Positions 11,189-19,553 of a DNA stretch of 64,000 nt are shown here, one piece after another. The DNA is taken from positions 1,922,001-1,986,000 of the forward strand of contig NC_022080.4 of NCBI RefSeq assembly GCF_000445995.2, written 5' to 3'. This DNA comes from Geobacillus genomosp. 3. Lineage in GTDB: Bacteria; Bacillota; Bacilli; Bacillales; Anoxybacillaceae. A model generated the notes under the pieces. That model was not told the origin of the DNA and ran no database searches. It saw nothing but the letters and a program-made list of their open reading frames with translations. The translations under genes and the position numbers were made by a program. Position 1 is the first letter of the stretch. Each line of letters starts with the position of its first letter.

Positions 11189-11638
11189 TTAGGCATTTAG
11201 CAACGGGTTGATATAGGCGCACTCCCCTATACCCTCTTCTTCAAGCAGCTGACGGACATCATCTGGAATGGGCACCGCAAAAATGCGCCCATTTTCTTCT
11301 TTCACCCATCCCCTTAACTCAAAGCCGTAGCCGGTTCTTACTTCTCCGCGAAACACTTCATGGCGCAGCTTAATCGTTTTGCGGTTTACTTCCTCTACCG
11401 CGGTTTTAATCGTAATAATGTCATCATAATATAACGGGCGCTCAAACGTACAGCCGACATCAAGAAGCGGAAGGATAATGTTTTGTTCTTTCATCAGTTT
11501 TGCCGGCGGCAATCCGATGCTGCGGAAAAATTGGTGTCCGGCGATATCGAACCATTTAAAATAATTCGGATAATAGACGATGCCGGCCGCATCGGTATCA
11601 CCAAAATTGACACGAACTTGAAATTCATTCCGTTTCAT
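11189..11638 (-). CDS. Hotdog-fold acyl-CoA thioesterase (YbgC/4-hydroxybenzoyl-CoA type)
   Basis: A protein of about 149 residues with the family signature VNFGDTDAAGIVYYPNYFKWFD near the N terminus; the Asp in GDTDAAG is the catalytic carboxylate. It hydrolyses acyl- or aroyl-CoA. It lies immediately after the benzoate-CoA ligase gene, so the likely role is to release CoA trapped as a dead-end aroyl-CoA. ATG 11662 overlaps the ligase stop (ATGA) and is an alternative start, while ATG 11638 has AGAGG about 10 bases upstream. Confidence 0.85.
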   Translation of the reverse strand: MKRNEFQVRVNFGDTDAAGIVYYPNYFKWFDIAGHQFFRSIGLPPAKLMKEQNIILPLLDVGCTFERPLYYDDIITIKTAVEEVNRKTIKLRHEVFRGEVRTGYGFELRGWVKEENGRIFAVPIPDDVRQLLEEEGIGECAYINPLLNA

Positions 11639-11658
11639 GGCCGATCGTTCCTCTCGCT

Positions 11659-13248
11659 TCATTTATTCGTGTTCTGATACTCCAACAATTGCCGCAATTT
11701 AAAACGCTGGATTTTTCCTGTAGCTGTTTTCGGGAGTTCGTCAATAAATTCAATGATGCGTGGGTATTTATAGTGGGCCAGATGTTGCTTCGTAAACTGT
11801 TTCAGTTCTTCTTCCTTATTTGCTGATGGTGTTACTCCGTCTTTTAGAACAACAAACGCCTTTGGAACGGTCAAGCCCTTCCCGTTTTCCACACCGACGA
11901 CGGCGACTTCCAACACATCCTCATGCTGCAATAGACAGTTTTCAATTTCAATCGGCGAAACCCAAATGCCGCCGACTTTCAACATATCATCGGAACGCCC
12001 GCAATACCAGTAATACCCTTCCTCGTCACGGTAATACTTATCGCCGATATACAACCATTCACCGACGAACTTTCGCTTGTTTTGCTCATGAAGGTTCCAA
12101 TATCCGTGAGCGACCGAGTCGCCGCGGATAATTAAGTCCCCAACTTCATTCGGCGGCAGTTCATTCCCTTGTACGTCGATGATCTTTACATCGTAACCTG
12201 GAACCGCTTTTCCGGAACTGCCCGGTTTGACAGCGCCGATGCGGTTGGAAATGAAAATGTGCAACGCTTCGGTCGAACCGATGCCGTCTAAAATGTCAAC
12301 ACCAAACAACTGCTTCCATTTATGATAAAAAGATGGCGGCAACGCCTCACCGGCGGACACACAAATGCGCAATGAACTGACATCAAAGCGCCGCCCTGTT
12401 TTTTCTACATAATCAATCATAGCACCATACAATGTCGGCACACCGAAAAAGATCGTCGGCTTGTACGTCTCAATCGCCTGAAACATCGTTTCCGGCAGCG
12501 GGCGTTCTTTTACGAGCACGGTTGAGGCGCCAACGCCTAGCGGAAAGTACATGCCCCCGCCAAGGCCGTAGGCAAAATAAAGCTTCGACGCCGACAGACA
12601 GCGGTCCTGTTCGTTGATTTCAAGCACTTGTCTCGCGTAAGTGTTCAGCGCATATTCCATATCGTGTTGCAAATGGATGACCCCTTTTGGATCTCCGGTG
12701 CTTCCTGAACTGAACAGCCAAAATGCGGCGTCATCCCGATTCGTCGGAGCCGCTGTGAGCTCTTTATCAGCACGGTCAAGCAACCGGTGGAATGAGAGCG
12801 TTCCATCCAAAGACTTGTTAGCGTTTTCACTTATAACAATTACATGCTCTAAAAACATAAACCGCTCCCGAACCGGCTCCAGCCGCACCCACAAATCTTC
12901 GTGAATGACCAACCCTTTCGCCCGGCTGTTATTTAAAAAGTATTCGTAATCCGACGGTTGCATCATCGTATTGACCGGAATCGGCACCGCCCCAATTTTG
13001 ATGGCGCCGAAAAACGTGTAAATAAACTCCGGCGTGTCATGACAAACCATAATCAGACGATCTTCCATCCTATAGCCAAGCGCCCGCAACATATTGCCAG
13101 TCTGGTTTACTTTTTCTTGCAATGTTTGGTACGTAATTTGCTCATCGCGGTAATAAATCGCCGTTTTATCCCCTAATCCGCTATGAACGTTATGATCAAT
13201 AAACAGCCCCGCCGCATTGTACAGCCTTCCGAACCCGCGCAATTCCAT
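11659..13248 (-). CDS. bclA: Benzoate-CoA ligase family protein
   Basis: An adenylate-forming CoA ligase of 529 residues. It has the P-loop-like FSSGSTGDPKGVIH near 182, IGSTEALHIF near 325, WLYIGDKYYRDEEGYYWYCGRSDDMLKVGG near 400, and the catalytic Lys in PKTATGKIQR near 513. IGSTEALHIFISN and SAGEALP are characteristic of the benzoate/aryl-acid ligase branch. It converts an aromatic acid, ATP and CoA to aroyl-CoA. It sits in the operon downstream of the second PaaABCD-like oxygenase and crotonase, and so probably supplies that oxygenase's substrate. Exact acid specificity (benzoate, 2-aminobenzoate or another) cannot be read. Confidence 0.85.
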   Translation of the reverse strand: MELRGFGRLYNAAGLFIDHNVHSGLGDKTAIYYRDEQITYQTLQEKVNQTGNMLRALGYRMEDRLIMVCHDTPEFIYTFFGAIKIGAVPIPVNTMMQPSDYEYFLNNSRAKGLVIHEDLWVRLEPVRERFMFLEHVIVISENANKSLDGTLSFHRLLDRADKELTAAPTNRDDAAFWLFSSGSTGDPKGVIHLQHDMEYALNTYARQVLEINEQDRCLSASKLYFAYGLGGGMYFPLGVGASTVLVKERPLPETMFQAIETYKPTIFFGVPTLYGAMIDYVEKTGRRFDVSSLRICVSAGEALPPSFYHKWKQLFGVDILDGIGSTEALHIFISNRIGAVKPGSSGKAVPGYDVKIIDVQGNELPPNEVGDLIIRGDSVAHGYWNLHEQNKRKFVGEWLYIGDKYYRDEEGYYWYCGRSDDMLKVGGIWVSPIEIENCLLQHEDVLEVAVVGVENGKGLTVPKAFVVLKDGVTPSANKEEELKQFTKQHLAHYKYPRIIEFIDELPKTATGKIQRFKLRQLLEYQNTNK

Positions 13249-13301
13249 CGCTCACCATCCCATTTCTATCAAAATTGGACTGCCTGATGAATGTGCATGA
13301 G

Positions 13302-13346
13302 GAAGCCCTTGGAAATGGATGAACCGGCTTCCCATTTCAAGGGCTT
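13302..13346 (-). other. Long intercistronic hairpin between crotonase copy 1 and the ligase
   Basis: GAAGCCCTT-G-GAAATGG pairs with CCATTTC-AAGGGCTTC, giving 16 pairs with one bulge around a 13-base loop. No T-tract follows on the minus strand, so it looks like an mRNA-stabilising or processing element rather than a terminator. Confidence 0.5.
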
Positions 13347-13360
13347 CATCACAACAGCGC

Positions 13361-14116
13361 TTAAATCCCTTTCCAATTTGGTTGGCGTTTTTCCAAAAAG
13401 GCGCTCAACCCTTCTTTCGCATCTTCCGAGCGGAACAACAAGTTTTGCAGCTCGCCTTCGTAGCGAATCGCCACATTCAACGGCATTTCTTTCCCGTTCA
13501 TGATCGACAACTTGATGTTCGAAATCGCATACGTCGCGCTGTTCACGAGTTTGCGCGCATACTCCCGCGTCCGTTCTCTCGTTTCCGCCTGCGGGAACAC
13601 CCGGTTCACCAGCCCGATGTCAAGCGCCTCTTGCGGCGTGATCGTTTCCCCTGTGATGTTCATATCCAGCGCCCGCGAATAGCCGACCAAGCGAGCCAAC
13701 CGCTGCGTTCCACCCGTTCCCGCCAACACGCCAAGCGTCACTTCCGGCAGCCCGATTTTTCCGGCTTCGTCGCCCATAAACCGCAAATCGCACGCCAACG
13801 CCATCTCCAAGCCGCCGCCGACCGTATGCCCTTCTAAGCAAGCGATGTACACTTGCGGCGAGCGGGCGATCTTATCAAGCGTCTCGTTGCAGAACAGGCA
13901 AAATTGCGTTTTGAACCGCGGGTCGGCCGACCGCAAAAAGTTGATGTCCGCCCCGGCCGAGAAAAACTTCGGCACATCGCTCATGAGAATGACGACTTTG
14001 ATGTCCGGATCGAAGCGGATGTCATCGATCGCTGCGTTGAACTCTTTATAAAACTCCAGGTCGTACGAGTTTGATTTGTTGATGTGCAAGTGGATTTCTG
14101 CAATCCCCTCTTCTTT
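13361..14116 (-). repeat. 756-bp near-identical repeat, unit 1 (partner 18798-19553)
   Basis: Aligned base by base with 18798-19553 at a constant offset of 5437. Only positions 13955 (G vs A) and 14059 (G vs A) differ. The first is at a third codon position and the second exchanges CTG/TTG Leu. Identity begins exactly at the stop codon and ends in codon 15. Confidence 0.95.
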
Positions 14117-14158
14117 GACGACAGTTAAGTATTGTTTTTTCGTTTCTACAGCTACCAT
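13361..14158 (-). CDS. Enoyl-CoA hydratase/isomerase (crotonase), copy 1
   Basis: A 265-residue crotonase with the oxyanion-hole motifs KFFSAGADINF near 64 and EGHTVGGGLEMALACD near 107, and catalytic-type Glu in GLPEVTLGV near 137. Start ATG 14158 is supported by AAGGAG; a longer frame to 14245 lacks one. The last 756 bases are identical to copy 2 at 18798-19553 except for two synonymous changes. The two copies differ only in their first 11-15 codons. It is placed between the PaaC-like gene and the aryl-CoA ligase, so it likely isomerises or hydrates a ring-oxygenated CoA thioester. Confidence 0.9.
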   Translation of the reverse strand: MVAVETKKQYLTVVKEEGIAEIHLHINKSNSYDLEFYKEFNAAIDDIRFDPDIKVVILMSDVPKFFSAGADINFLRSADPRFKTQFCLFCNETLDKIARSPQVYIACLEGHTVGGGLEMALACDLRFMGDEAGKIGLPEVTLGVLAGTGGTQRLARLVGYSRALDMNITGETITPQEALDIGLVNRVFPQAETRERTREYARKLVNSATYAISNIKLSIMNGKEMPLNVAIRYEGELQNLLFRSEDAKEGLSAFLEKRQPNWKGI

Positions 14159-14290
14159 TCTCTCATTCTCCTTCCCGATATTTTGATGTGATGCAGGCAA
14201 CTTCCCAATAACCCGTTTTTGAAAGTTCATTTCCGCTTTTGCCATTCCGAAAACATAGAAAGTACAGCTCGTTTCACGTTTGTTTGTTTC

Positions 14291-14299
14291 TCACCTCCT
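14291..14299 (-). promoter_or_regulatory. Orphan consensus Shine-Dalgarno (AGGAGGTGA)
   Basis: A full 9-base match lies 12 bases below the PaaC-like stop, but no ATG follows at a usable distance. The nearest GTG (14277) opens only 16 codons. The crotonase start is 130 bases further on, with its own site. Confidence 0.5.
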
Positions 14300-14311
14300 G
14301 TTATGTCTTCC

Positions 14312-14956
14312 TTATTTCAACTGAACAAATGGTTCAGCGGCAACCGCTTTCAATTCCTGTTGCAAGCGTTCAACGAGCTGGACTCCGTTCGGCAAATACC
14401 CTTCTCGCTGAAGCTCTTCCTTCGTCTCAACATCTTTTAACCAAACAGCCACTTCATTCGCCGCAGCGTTCAACGCTTGGCGGAAATGGCGGGGGACAGC
14501 GCCTTGATCATGAATTAGCTGCTGAGCCCAGTTTTTGGCATAAGCAATATGGTCTTGTTGTTCACGAACCAATTTTTGAATTTTCGAAACAACAGCTGGA
14601 TGGTTCGCCTGTAACGCTGACTGCAAGATGGCATCAATCGCCGTGTTGACCGTATATAAGGCGGCGATGAGCGTGATCCAGTTGTGAACGTTTACTGCGC
14701 TTGACATCGCCTTTCCAGATTGTCCGTAAATCTCTGGTTTTTTTCCTTTTAACCCGCGTAAATCAAAACACCAGTTGTACAGCAAGCGTGCGTGCCCCAA
14801 TTCGCCTTGGGCCATCGCGATCGCTGCCAATGTCGCTTCCAAATTCGGGCCGCTGATCCCGACCTCAACAAGACGGTCGCCAAGAACGTATTTATTATCA
14901 GCGATCGTTTCAAGCAGCTCAACAAGCGAATGTACACTAGGCTGCATCTGTTCCAT
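14312..14956 (-). CDS. PaaC-like subunit of a second ring-oxygenase complex
   Basis: A 214-residue helical ferritin-like protein. It contains DNKYVLGDRLVEVGISGPNLEATLAAIAMAQGELGHARLLYNW, the same arrangement as PaaC (residues about 20-62), and KIQKLVREQQDHIAYAKNW later. In the phenylacetyl-CoA epoxidase, PaaC is the structural partner of the catalytic PaaA. It is shorter than the 270-residue paralogue at 48309. ATG 14956 follows GGGGAGAGG; the frame extends to 15007 but that would overlap the PaaB-like gene. Confidence 0.85.
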   Translation of the reverse strand: MEQMQPSVHSLVELLETIADNKYVLGDRLVEVGISGPNLEATLAAIAMAQGELGHARLLYNWCFDLRGLKGKKPEIYGQSGKAMSSAVNVHNWITLIAALYTVNTAIDAILQSALQANHPAVVSKIQKLVREQQDHIAYAKNWAQQLIHDQGAVPRHFRQALNAAANEVAVWLKDVETKEELQREGYLPNGVQLVERLQQELKAVAAEPFVQLK

Positions 14957-14973
14957 TACGCCCTCTCCCCTTT

Positions 14974-15189
14974 CTAGGCAAATAGCCATTTTGGTTTTCT
15001 CACCCAAACGAGTTCGCTGCGGTCGACAACGACCATTTCCACCCAGTCTTCCTCATCGTACGTATAGGAAGCATACACTTTTGCCAACTCCTCGTTTTCC
15101 GCTTCCACCGTGCCAATATGGGCCAATTGGTCGCCCCGCTTTACACGGGCGAAAATATCAAACGTTTTCCGATGTTGGGCCGCTGTCAT
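14974..15189 (-). CDS. PaaB-like subunit of the second ring-oxygenase complex
   Basis: A 71-residue protein (from ATG 15189, preceded by GGGGGTGAG). It contains FDIFARVKRGDQLAHIGTVEA and ends with a Trp-Val-rich strand, matching the small bridging PaaB fold. It is much shorter than the 116-residue paralogue encoded at 49118, which carries a long charged C-terminal extension. It overlaps the PaaD-like stop by 4 bases and is followed 17 bases later by the PaaC-like gene. Confidence 0.75.
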   Translation of the reverse strand: MTAAQHRKTFDIFARVKRGDQLAHIGTVEAENEELAKVYASYTYDEEDWVEMVVVDRSELVWVRKPKWLFA

Positions 15190-15506
15190 GTTGAACTCAC
15201 CCCCCAATATTTCAATTTTTCACGTCCTTCCAAGCTGATCCGGTCAACCGTCCAAGGCGGATCCCAGACGACGTGAATATGCACATCGCGAATCTCTTCT
15301 TCCTTAAGCAGACGGTTGCGGATATCTTGCTCGATCCATTCCATACAGGCGCACGAGACGGCTGTATACGTCATCGTGACCTCGAGTTCGTCGCCTTTTT
15401 TTTCAATATCGTAAATAAGCCCCATGTCGACGACGCTGATCGGAAATTCCGGATCCATCACTTCCTTCAGTGCCTGCCAATATTTTTCGGTGCCTTGCTT
15501 GCTCAT
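15186..15506 (-). CDS. PaaD-like MIP18/DUF59 protein lacking the zinc ribbon
   Basis: A 106-residue protein with DPEFPISVVDMGLIY near 18, the loop TYTAVSCACMEW near 46, and WDPPWTVDRISLEGREKLKYWGV at the end. PaaD helps assemble or mature the diiron centre of PaaA. The canonical copy at 47665 continues about 55 residues with a CxxC-CxxC ribbon, whereas this one stops at GREKLKYWGV. The missing domain appears as a separate gene at 21090-21296. The start overlaps the PaaA-like stop. Confidence 0.9.
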   Translation of the reverse strand: MSKQGTEKYWQALKEVMDPEFPISVVDMGLIYDIEKKGDELEVTMTYTAVSCACMEWIEQDIRNRLLKEEEIRDVHIHVVWDPPWTVDRISLEGREKLKYWGVSST

Positions 15507-16441
15507 TACACCGCTTCCTTTCGCAATTGCTCAAGCTCTTTGGCTCCTTTTTGAATCCGGGCAACAAACTCTTTATTTCTCGGACCTCTCTGCTTAAACC
15601 GTTGGATGACGTTGTCCCACGTATCCGGCTGGTCGAACAGCCATTTTTTATTCACTGGGTCAAATTTGCACGGGAACGGGACATCAAGAACATATTTTTG
15701 CTGCTCTTCGTCGTAGTGGGCCGGCACTTTAACACCGATCGATTCGCAGAACGGAACGGCGGTGGACAGCCATTTTTGCCGCAGCTCATCGTTCGTCCGT
15801 CCTTTTAATCGGTATTCAAGCTGTGCCGAGCGGCTTTTCAGCCGGTCCTCAACCCCGAAAAATTCAAGCGCCATTAAAAACATCCAATCGACTGCTTTTT
15901 GTACTTCTTCACGCAAATTCGGATCTTGCATAGCGGTTCTCATAATAATCTCACCGTTGCGAAGGTGGAACAGCTCTTCTTTATCCACTTTCACGAGCGC
16001 CCGCTTCCACGGTCCGTAGGACGTATGTTCAAACGCATCGCCGAGGAGCGTGTAGCCTGCCCGGTCAAAAAACGCATTAAAGACACCAAGTTCAATCCAG
16101 TTCGATAGTTCAAAGTCAAAGGCGTACGGGTTTTTCCAGCGGTGCGCTTCCCGTTCATAAAGCAGTTGGTCGACATCCTCGCCTAAATCTTTCAACAACC
16201 GGTAAGCGATGTGGGCATGGCCGATTTCATCTTGCATGATGGCCAACGCCGTAATTTTACTGTTGAGCGTCGGTGCTTGATCATACACAGTCAACAGCGG
16301 CGGGACGCTTAACAGTTCGGTATCGCCGACGATCGTCAACGTCTGTTTCAATGCTGTTAAATACTCCTCATTCATATCCTCGATTCCTTCGACGATAAAT
16401 CCACTTTGCACTTTTTCTTTCAGCAATGTAGCTTGATCCAT
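15506..16441 (-). CDS. PaaA-like diiron catalytic subunit of a second ring-oxygenase
   Basis: A 311-residue PaaA homologue. Likely iron ligands are conserved: Glu42, Glu72 and His75 in MQDEIGHAH, and Glu155/Glu156 with His159 in DKEELFHLRNGE. PaaA epoxidises the aromatic ring of an aryl-CoA thioester with O2. It is clearly divergent from the phenylacetyl-CoA-type PaaA at 49485, and it heads an operon A-D-B-C-crotonase-ligase-thioesterase. The ligase partner suggests benzoyl-CoA or a related aroyl-CoA as substrate; this is inference. No PaaE-type reductase gene is nearby. Confidence 0.9.
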   Translation of the reverse strand: MDQATLLKEKVQSGFIVEGIEDMNEEYLTALKQTLTIVGDTELLSVPPLLTVYDQAPTLNSKITALAIMQDEIGHAHIAYRLLKDLGEDVDQLLYEREAHRWKNPYAFDFELSNWIELGVFNAFFDRAGYTLLGDAFEHTSYGPWKRALVKVDKEELFHLRNGEIIMRTAMQDPNLREEVQKAVDWMFLMALEFFGVEDRLKSRSAQLEYRLKGRTNDELRQKWLSTAVPFCESIGVKVPAHYDEEQQKYVLDVPFPCKFDPVNKKWLFDQPDTWDNVIQRFKQRGPRNKEFVARIQKGAKELEQLRKEAV

Positions 16442-16455
16442 TTCCTCACCCTCTT

Positions 16456-16493
16456 TATTACGTTTTTTTAACTACCGTATTCTAAGCATAATA
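16456..16493. promoter_or_regulatory. Operator: 9-bp arms spaced by 20 bases (shared with 21319-21356)
   Basis: TATTACGTT (16456-16464) and AGCATAATA (16485-16493) form an imperfect inverted repeat that overlaps the -10 region of the PaaA-like operon promoter. The same element with identical spacing lies at 21319-21356, so both transcripts are probably controlled by one regulator. Confidence 0.6.
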
Positions 16494-16520
16494 TTAATAC
16501 ACTATAAAGCTCATTGTCAA
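16491..16520 (-). promoter_or_regulatory. Sigma-A promoter of the PaaA-like operon
   Basis: Minus-strand TTGACA at 16515-16520 and TAATAT at 16491-16496 with 18-base spacing. The rest of 16521-16710 is AT-rich and without a supported gene. Confidence 0.6.
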
Positions 16521-16712
16521 CTTAAAAATACAAAAAATCTGAAAATTATTTTTTACCTTAATAACCTTAGATTTTCTAAATGTTTTGCCCACCTTCTTTG
16601 GTTCATCTTCGCCAGTCGTCTTTCGAAACATGCAATGTTTATTTTCCGTCCGTACATTTTTCATGCAACTAAAAAACTGCGCAACAATCCCCCCTGCTGT
16701 TTCATAAGGCAA

Positions 16713-16743
16713 AAAAAAAAGCCCAGCTGCTTGCACAGCTGGC
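16713..16743 (-). terminator. Terminator of the MBL hydrolase gene
   Basis: On the minus strand AGCCAGCTG pairs with CAGCTGGGCT (one bulge) and is followed by a run of more than ten T. It separates the regulator/hydrolase transcript from the PaaA-like operon. Confidence 0.85.
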
Positions 16744-16749
16744 TATTCG

Positions 16750-17724
16750 TCATGATACATACACGATCACACCGTGATGCTCGTCTTGTTGAACTTGACC
16801 GGTGGATCGTAAATATTCTAAGTGCGCTAACGTTTCCGCCACTGCAAACCGCCATTGGTGGGCCGTCAACGACTTATGGCCGAACACAAGATCAGCCACT
16901 TCATAGGCGGTTCGCCCTTTATCTGTCAGCGCTTTCATCTTTTGTAACCGTTGTTCATGATGGCGGAAAATATCGCCAATCCGCTCACGAAATTGACGAA
17001 TTACTGCGCCATGGGCGGGCAGGGCAACGTGAACATCCAGCTCCTCCACTTTACGCAAAGAAGCGAAATATTGCTCCAACGGATTCGGGTGGGCGCCCGG
17101 CCATACACTAATGTTCGGAGTAATGTGGTCCAGCACGTGATCAGAGACGATCAGTTGACGCGATTCCGGCTGATAAAAACTCACAAGCCCATCACTATGT
17201 CCCGGAACCGGGATGACCGTCCAGCGCTGCTGCCCTAGCACAATTTCGCGGCTATCTAAAACCGTCAACACCGGAAACGGGCTGACGCGCAATGACAGTT
17301 TCCACATGTTCTCTTCGATTTCCGACACAAGTTCATCCGGAACGCCATGGCGGCGAAATAGTGCAGCGATTTCGCTCGCTTGGGAGCTCTCTTCCCCCCA
17401 CACCCGTTCGGCCATCGCATAATCCGGTTCGCTGATCCATATCGGCGCTTCCGTCTGCTGCTGCATCCAACCGGCAAGACCAAAATGGTCAGGGTGGAAA
17501 TGGGTGATATAAATGGCGCGAACGTGCCGCGGCTTGATCCCTAATTGCCGGAACACCGCTTCCCAAGCGCGCATGGCCTCAGGACAACGAAATCCGACGT
17601 CGACCAAACTCCACCCATCCGCTTCTTGACATACATAACAATACACATATTTCATCGGAAACGGAACGGGAATCGGAACGCGATACACCCCATTTCCCAC
17701 CGCTTCAATTTCCGTATGTGCCAT
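16750..17724 (-). CDS. MBL-fold metallo-hydrolase
   Basis: A 324-residue metallo-beta-lactamase-fold hydrolase. The metal motif is ITHFHPDHFG near residue 72, a further ligand lies in PVPGHSDG near 152, and another in SDHVLDHI. ATG 17724 is chosen because GGGGGAGGAG precedes it. It lies downstream of the PaaX-type regulator inside the aroyl-CoA locus, so a thioester- or ring-hydrolase role is possible, but the family is too broad to name a substrate. Confidence 0.8.
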   Translation of the reverse strand: MAHTEIEAVGNGVYRVPIPVPFPMKYVYCYVCQEADGWSLVDVGFRCPEAMRAWEAVFRQLGIKPRHVRAIYITHFHPDHFGLAGWMQQQTEAPIWISEPDYAMAERVWGEESSQASEIAALFRRHGVPDELVSEIEENMWKLSLRVSPFPVLTVLDSREIVLGQQRWTVIPVPGHSDGLVSFYQPESRQLIVSDHVLDHITPNISVWPGAHPNPLEQYFASLRKVEELDVHVALPAHGAVIRQFRERIGDIFRHHEQRLQKMKALTDKGRTAYEVADLVFGHKSLTAHQWRFAVAETLAHLEYLRSTGQVQQDEHHGVIVYVS

Positions 17725-17792
17725 CTCTTTCTCCTCCCCCTTGCTCTTTGCCCTTTTCATTATAAACGGGCATATGTACAGACTAAAATGTC

Positions 17793-18668
17793 CTAAATCA
17801 TCTCCATGAACGGATTGATCGCTTTATCCCGATTAAACGTCTCCTCGCGGTCCGGAGCAGGCTCAAACAATGTCTCGAAATAACGGATGGCAGGAATAGC
17901 TAGAAGCTGATGGACATTGAAAAACAGCTCACGCGCTCTCGTCCCGCTCCAGTCGTCCGGCAATAAATCATGCGGAAAGCCTGGGTCAATAAAGAAAAAG
18001 CTTCGATACTCATGCACGAGCCTCGTCCGTTCAATGAAACATTCGCGGTCGGTCAGCTCATTGTTCCAAGCCCGCTTTTGAAACTCCTCATACTTTCGTC
18101 CGTACGTTTCAATAAACTGGTCATACTCTTTAGCGATATGGGCAAAATCCCAGCCGCGCTCGATAATTTGCTCGTTGCTGTGCGACACAATGGAGTCGGC
18201 CGTAAACAACATGACATACGGCTCCAAATGATAATCTTTAATCCATTCCATGACTTGCGGTTCAATCGGGTTCGGACTCGCCCACGTTCCGTGGGAAATA
18301 AGACCAAACCCCATTAAACTCAATTCTTTGCGGATTTGGCTGCGCAACTCCCGCTTTTCCTCCGGAACGGAATACGTTAACACACGCCAACGGCCATCCC
18401 ACTTATAGTTCCGCAGCGAATAAACGCGGGTGAATCCGTCCATCATCGTCCGCTTTCCTTTTGGCGTCAAGGAGTAATAGCTATTATTGCCGATCTTCCG
18501 CACCTCAAAAAACTCCTGCTGCACCATCCGTAGCGCCGCCCCGCGAATGGACGACTCGGAAATGCCGAAGTGGGACATCATTTGGATCAGACTTCCGATC
18601 CATACTTCATTCCCATAATGTTGAATATATTCCCCAAATAGCGTAAACATGAGTGCCCTTGGCTTCAT
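17793..18668 (-). CDS. PaaX family transcriptional repressor, copy for the aroyl-CoA locus
   Basis: A 291-residue PaaX-type regulator: N-terminal winged helix (SLIQMMSHFGISESSIRGAALRM, residues 26-48), central KWDGRWRVLTYSVPEEKRELR near 90, and C-terminal CFIERTRLVHEYRSFFFIDPGFP near 215. PaaX proteins repress and are released by an aryl-CoA thioester. A paralogue at 40788 serves the phenylacetate cluster, so this one is the natural candidate to read the aroyl-CoA made by the ligase at 11659 and to bind the operators at 16456 and 21319. Confidence 0.9.
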   Translation of the reverse strand: MKPRALMFTLFGEYIQHYGNEVWIGSLIQMMSHFGISESSIRGAALRMVQQEFFEVRKIGNNSYYSLTPKGKRTMMDGFTRVYSLRNYKWDGRWRVLTYSVPEEKRELRSQIRKELSLMGFGLISHGTWASPNPIEPQVMEWIKDYHLEPYVMLFTADSIVSHSNEQIIERGWDFAHIAKEYDQFIETYGRKYEEFQKRAWNNELTDRECFIERTRLVHEYRSFFFIDPGFPHDLLPDDWSGTRARELFFNVHQLLAIPAIRYFETLFEPAPDREETFNRDKAINPFMEMI

Positions 18669-18759
18669 TGCAACACACCTATCTTTTTCAAATTTTTCTT
18701 TTATTATGGTACATTTCCCCTCTCTTTTTCAATTCTTGAAATGATTTTTTGCATAAAAA

Positions 18760-18784
18760 CATATCGGCCAAATTGGCCGATATG
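18760..18784 (-). terminator. Terminator after crotonase copy 2
   Basis: CATATCGGCCAA pairs perfectly with TTGGCCGATATG around one base, followed on the minus strand by GTTTTTATGC. It ends the zinc ribbon-ALDH-crotonase transcript before the PaaX-type gene. Confidence 0.8.
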
Positions 18785-18797
18785 CATAAAAAGTGCA

Positions 18798-19553
18798 TTA
18801 AATCCCTTTCCAATTTGGTTGGCGTTTTTCCAAAAAGGCGCTCAACCCTTCTTTCGCATCTTCCGAGCGGAACAACAAGTTTTGCAGCTCGCCTTCGTAG
18901 CGAATCGCCACATTCAACGGCATTTCTTTCCCGTTCATGATCGACAACTTGATGTTCGAAATCGCATACGTCGCGCTGTTCACGAGTTTGCGCGCATACT
19001 CCCGCGTCCGTTCTCTCGTTTCCGCCTGCGGGAACACCCGGTTCACCAGCCCGATGTCAAGCGCCTCTTGCGGCGTGATCGTTTCCCCTGTGATGTTCAT
19101 ATCCAGCGCCCGCGAATAGCCGACCAAGCGAGCCAACCGCTGCGTTCCACCCGTTCCCGCCAACACGCCAAGCGTCACTTCCGGCAGCCCGATTTTTCCG
19201 GCTTCGTCGCCCATAAACCGCAAATCGCACGCCAACGCCATCTCCAAGCCGCCGCCGACCGTATGCCCTTCTAAGCAAGCGATGTACACTTGCGGCGAGC
19301 GGGCGATCTTATCAAGCGTCTCGTTGCAGAACAGGCAAAATTGCGTTTTGAACCGCGGGTCGGCCGACCGCAAAAAGTTGATGTCCGCCCCAGCCGAGAA
19401 AAACTTCGGCACATCGCTCATGAGAATGACGACTTTGATGTCCGGATCGAAGCGGATGTCATCGATCGCTGCGTTGAACTCTTTATAAAACTCCAAGTCG
19501 TACGAGTTTGATTTGTTGATGTGCAAGTGGATTTCTGCAATCCCCTCTTCTTT
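18798..19553 (-). repeat. 756-bp near-identical repeat, unit 2 (partner 13361-14116)
   Basis: Partner of unit 1 with two synonymous differences (A at 19392 and A at 19496). Both units are in the same orientation 5.4 kb apart, so recombination between them would delete the whole PaaABCD-like operon. Confidence 0.95.

Noticed and set aside
14312..16441. Treating the second oxygenase genes as BoxAB
   Set aside because: Sizes and motifs are of PaaA, PaaB, PaaC and PaaD; no 55-kDa BoxB or iron-sulfur BoxA is present.
13361..19553. Crotonase duplication as an assembly artefact
   Set aside because: The copies have different 5' ends and unrelated flanks, each with its own ribosome binding site and operon context, and two synonymous differences.
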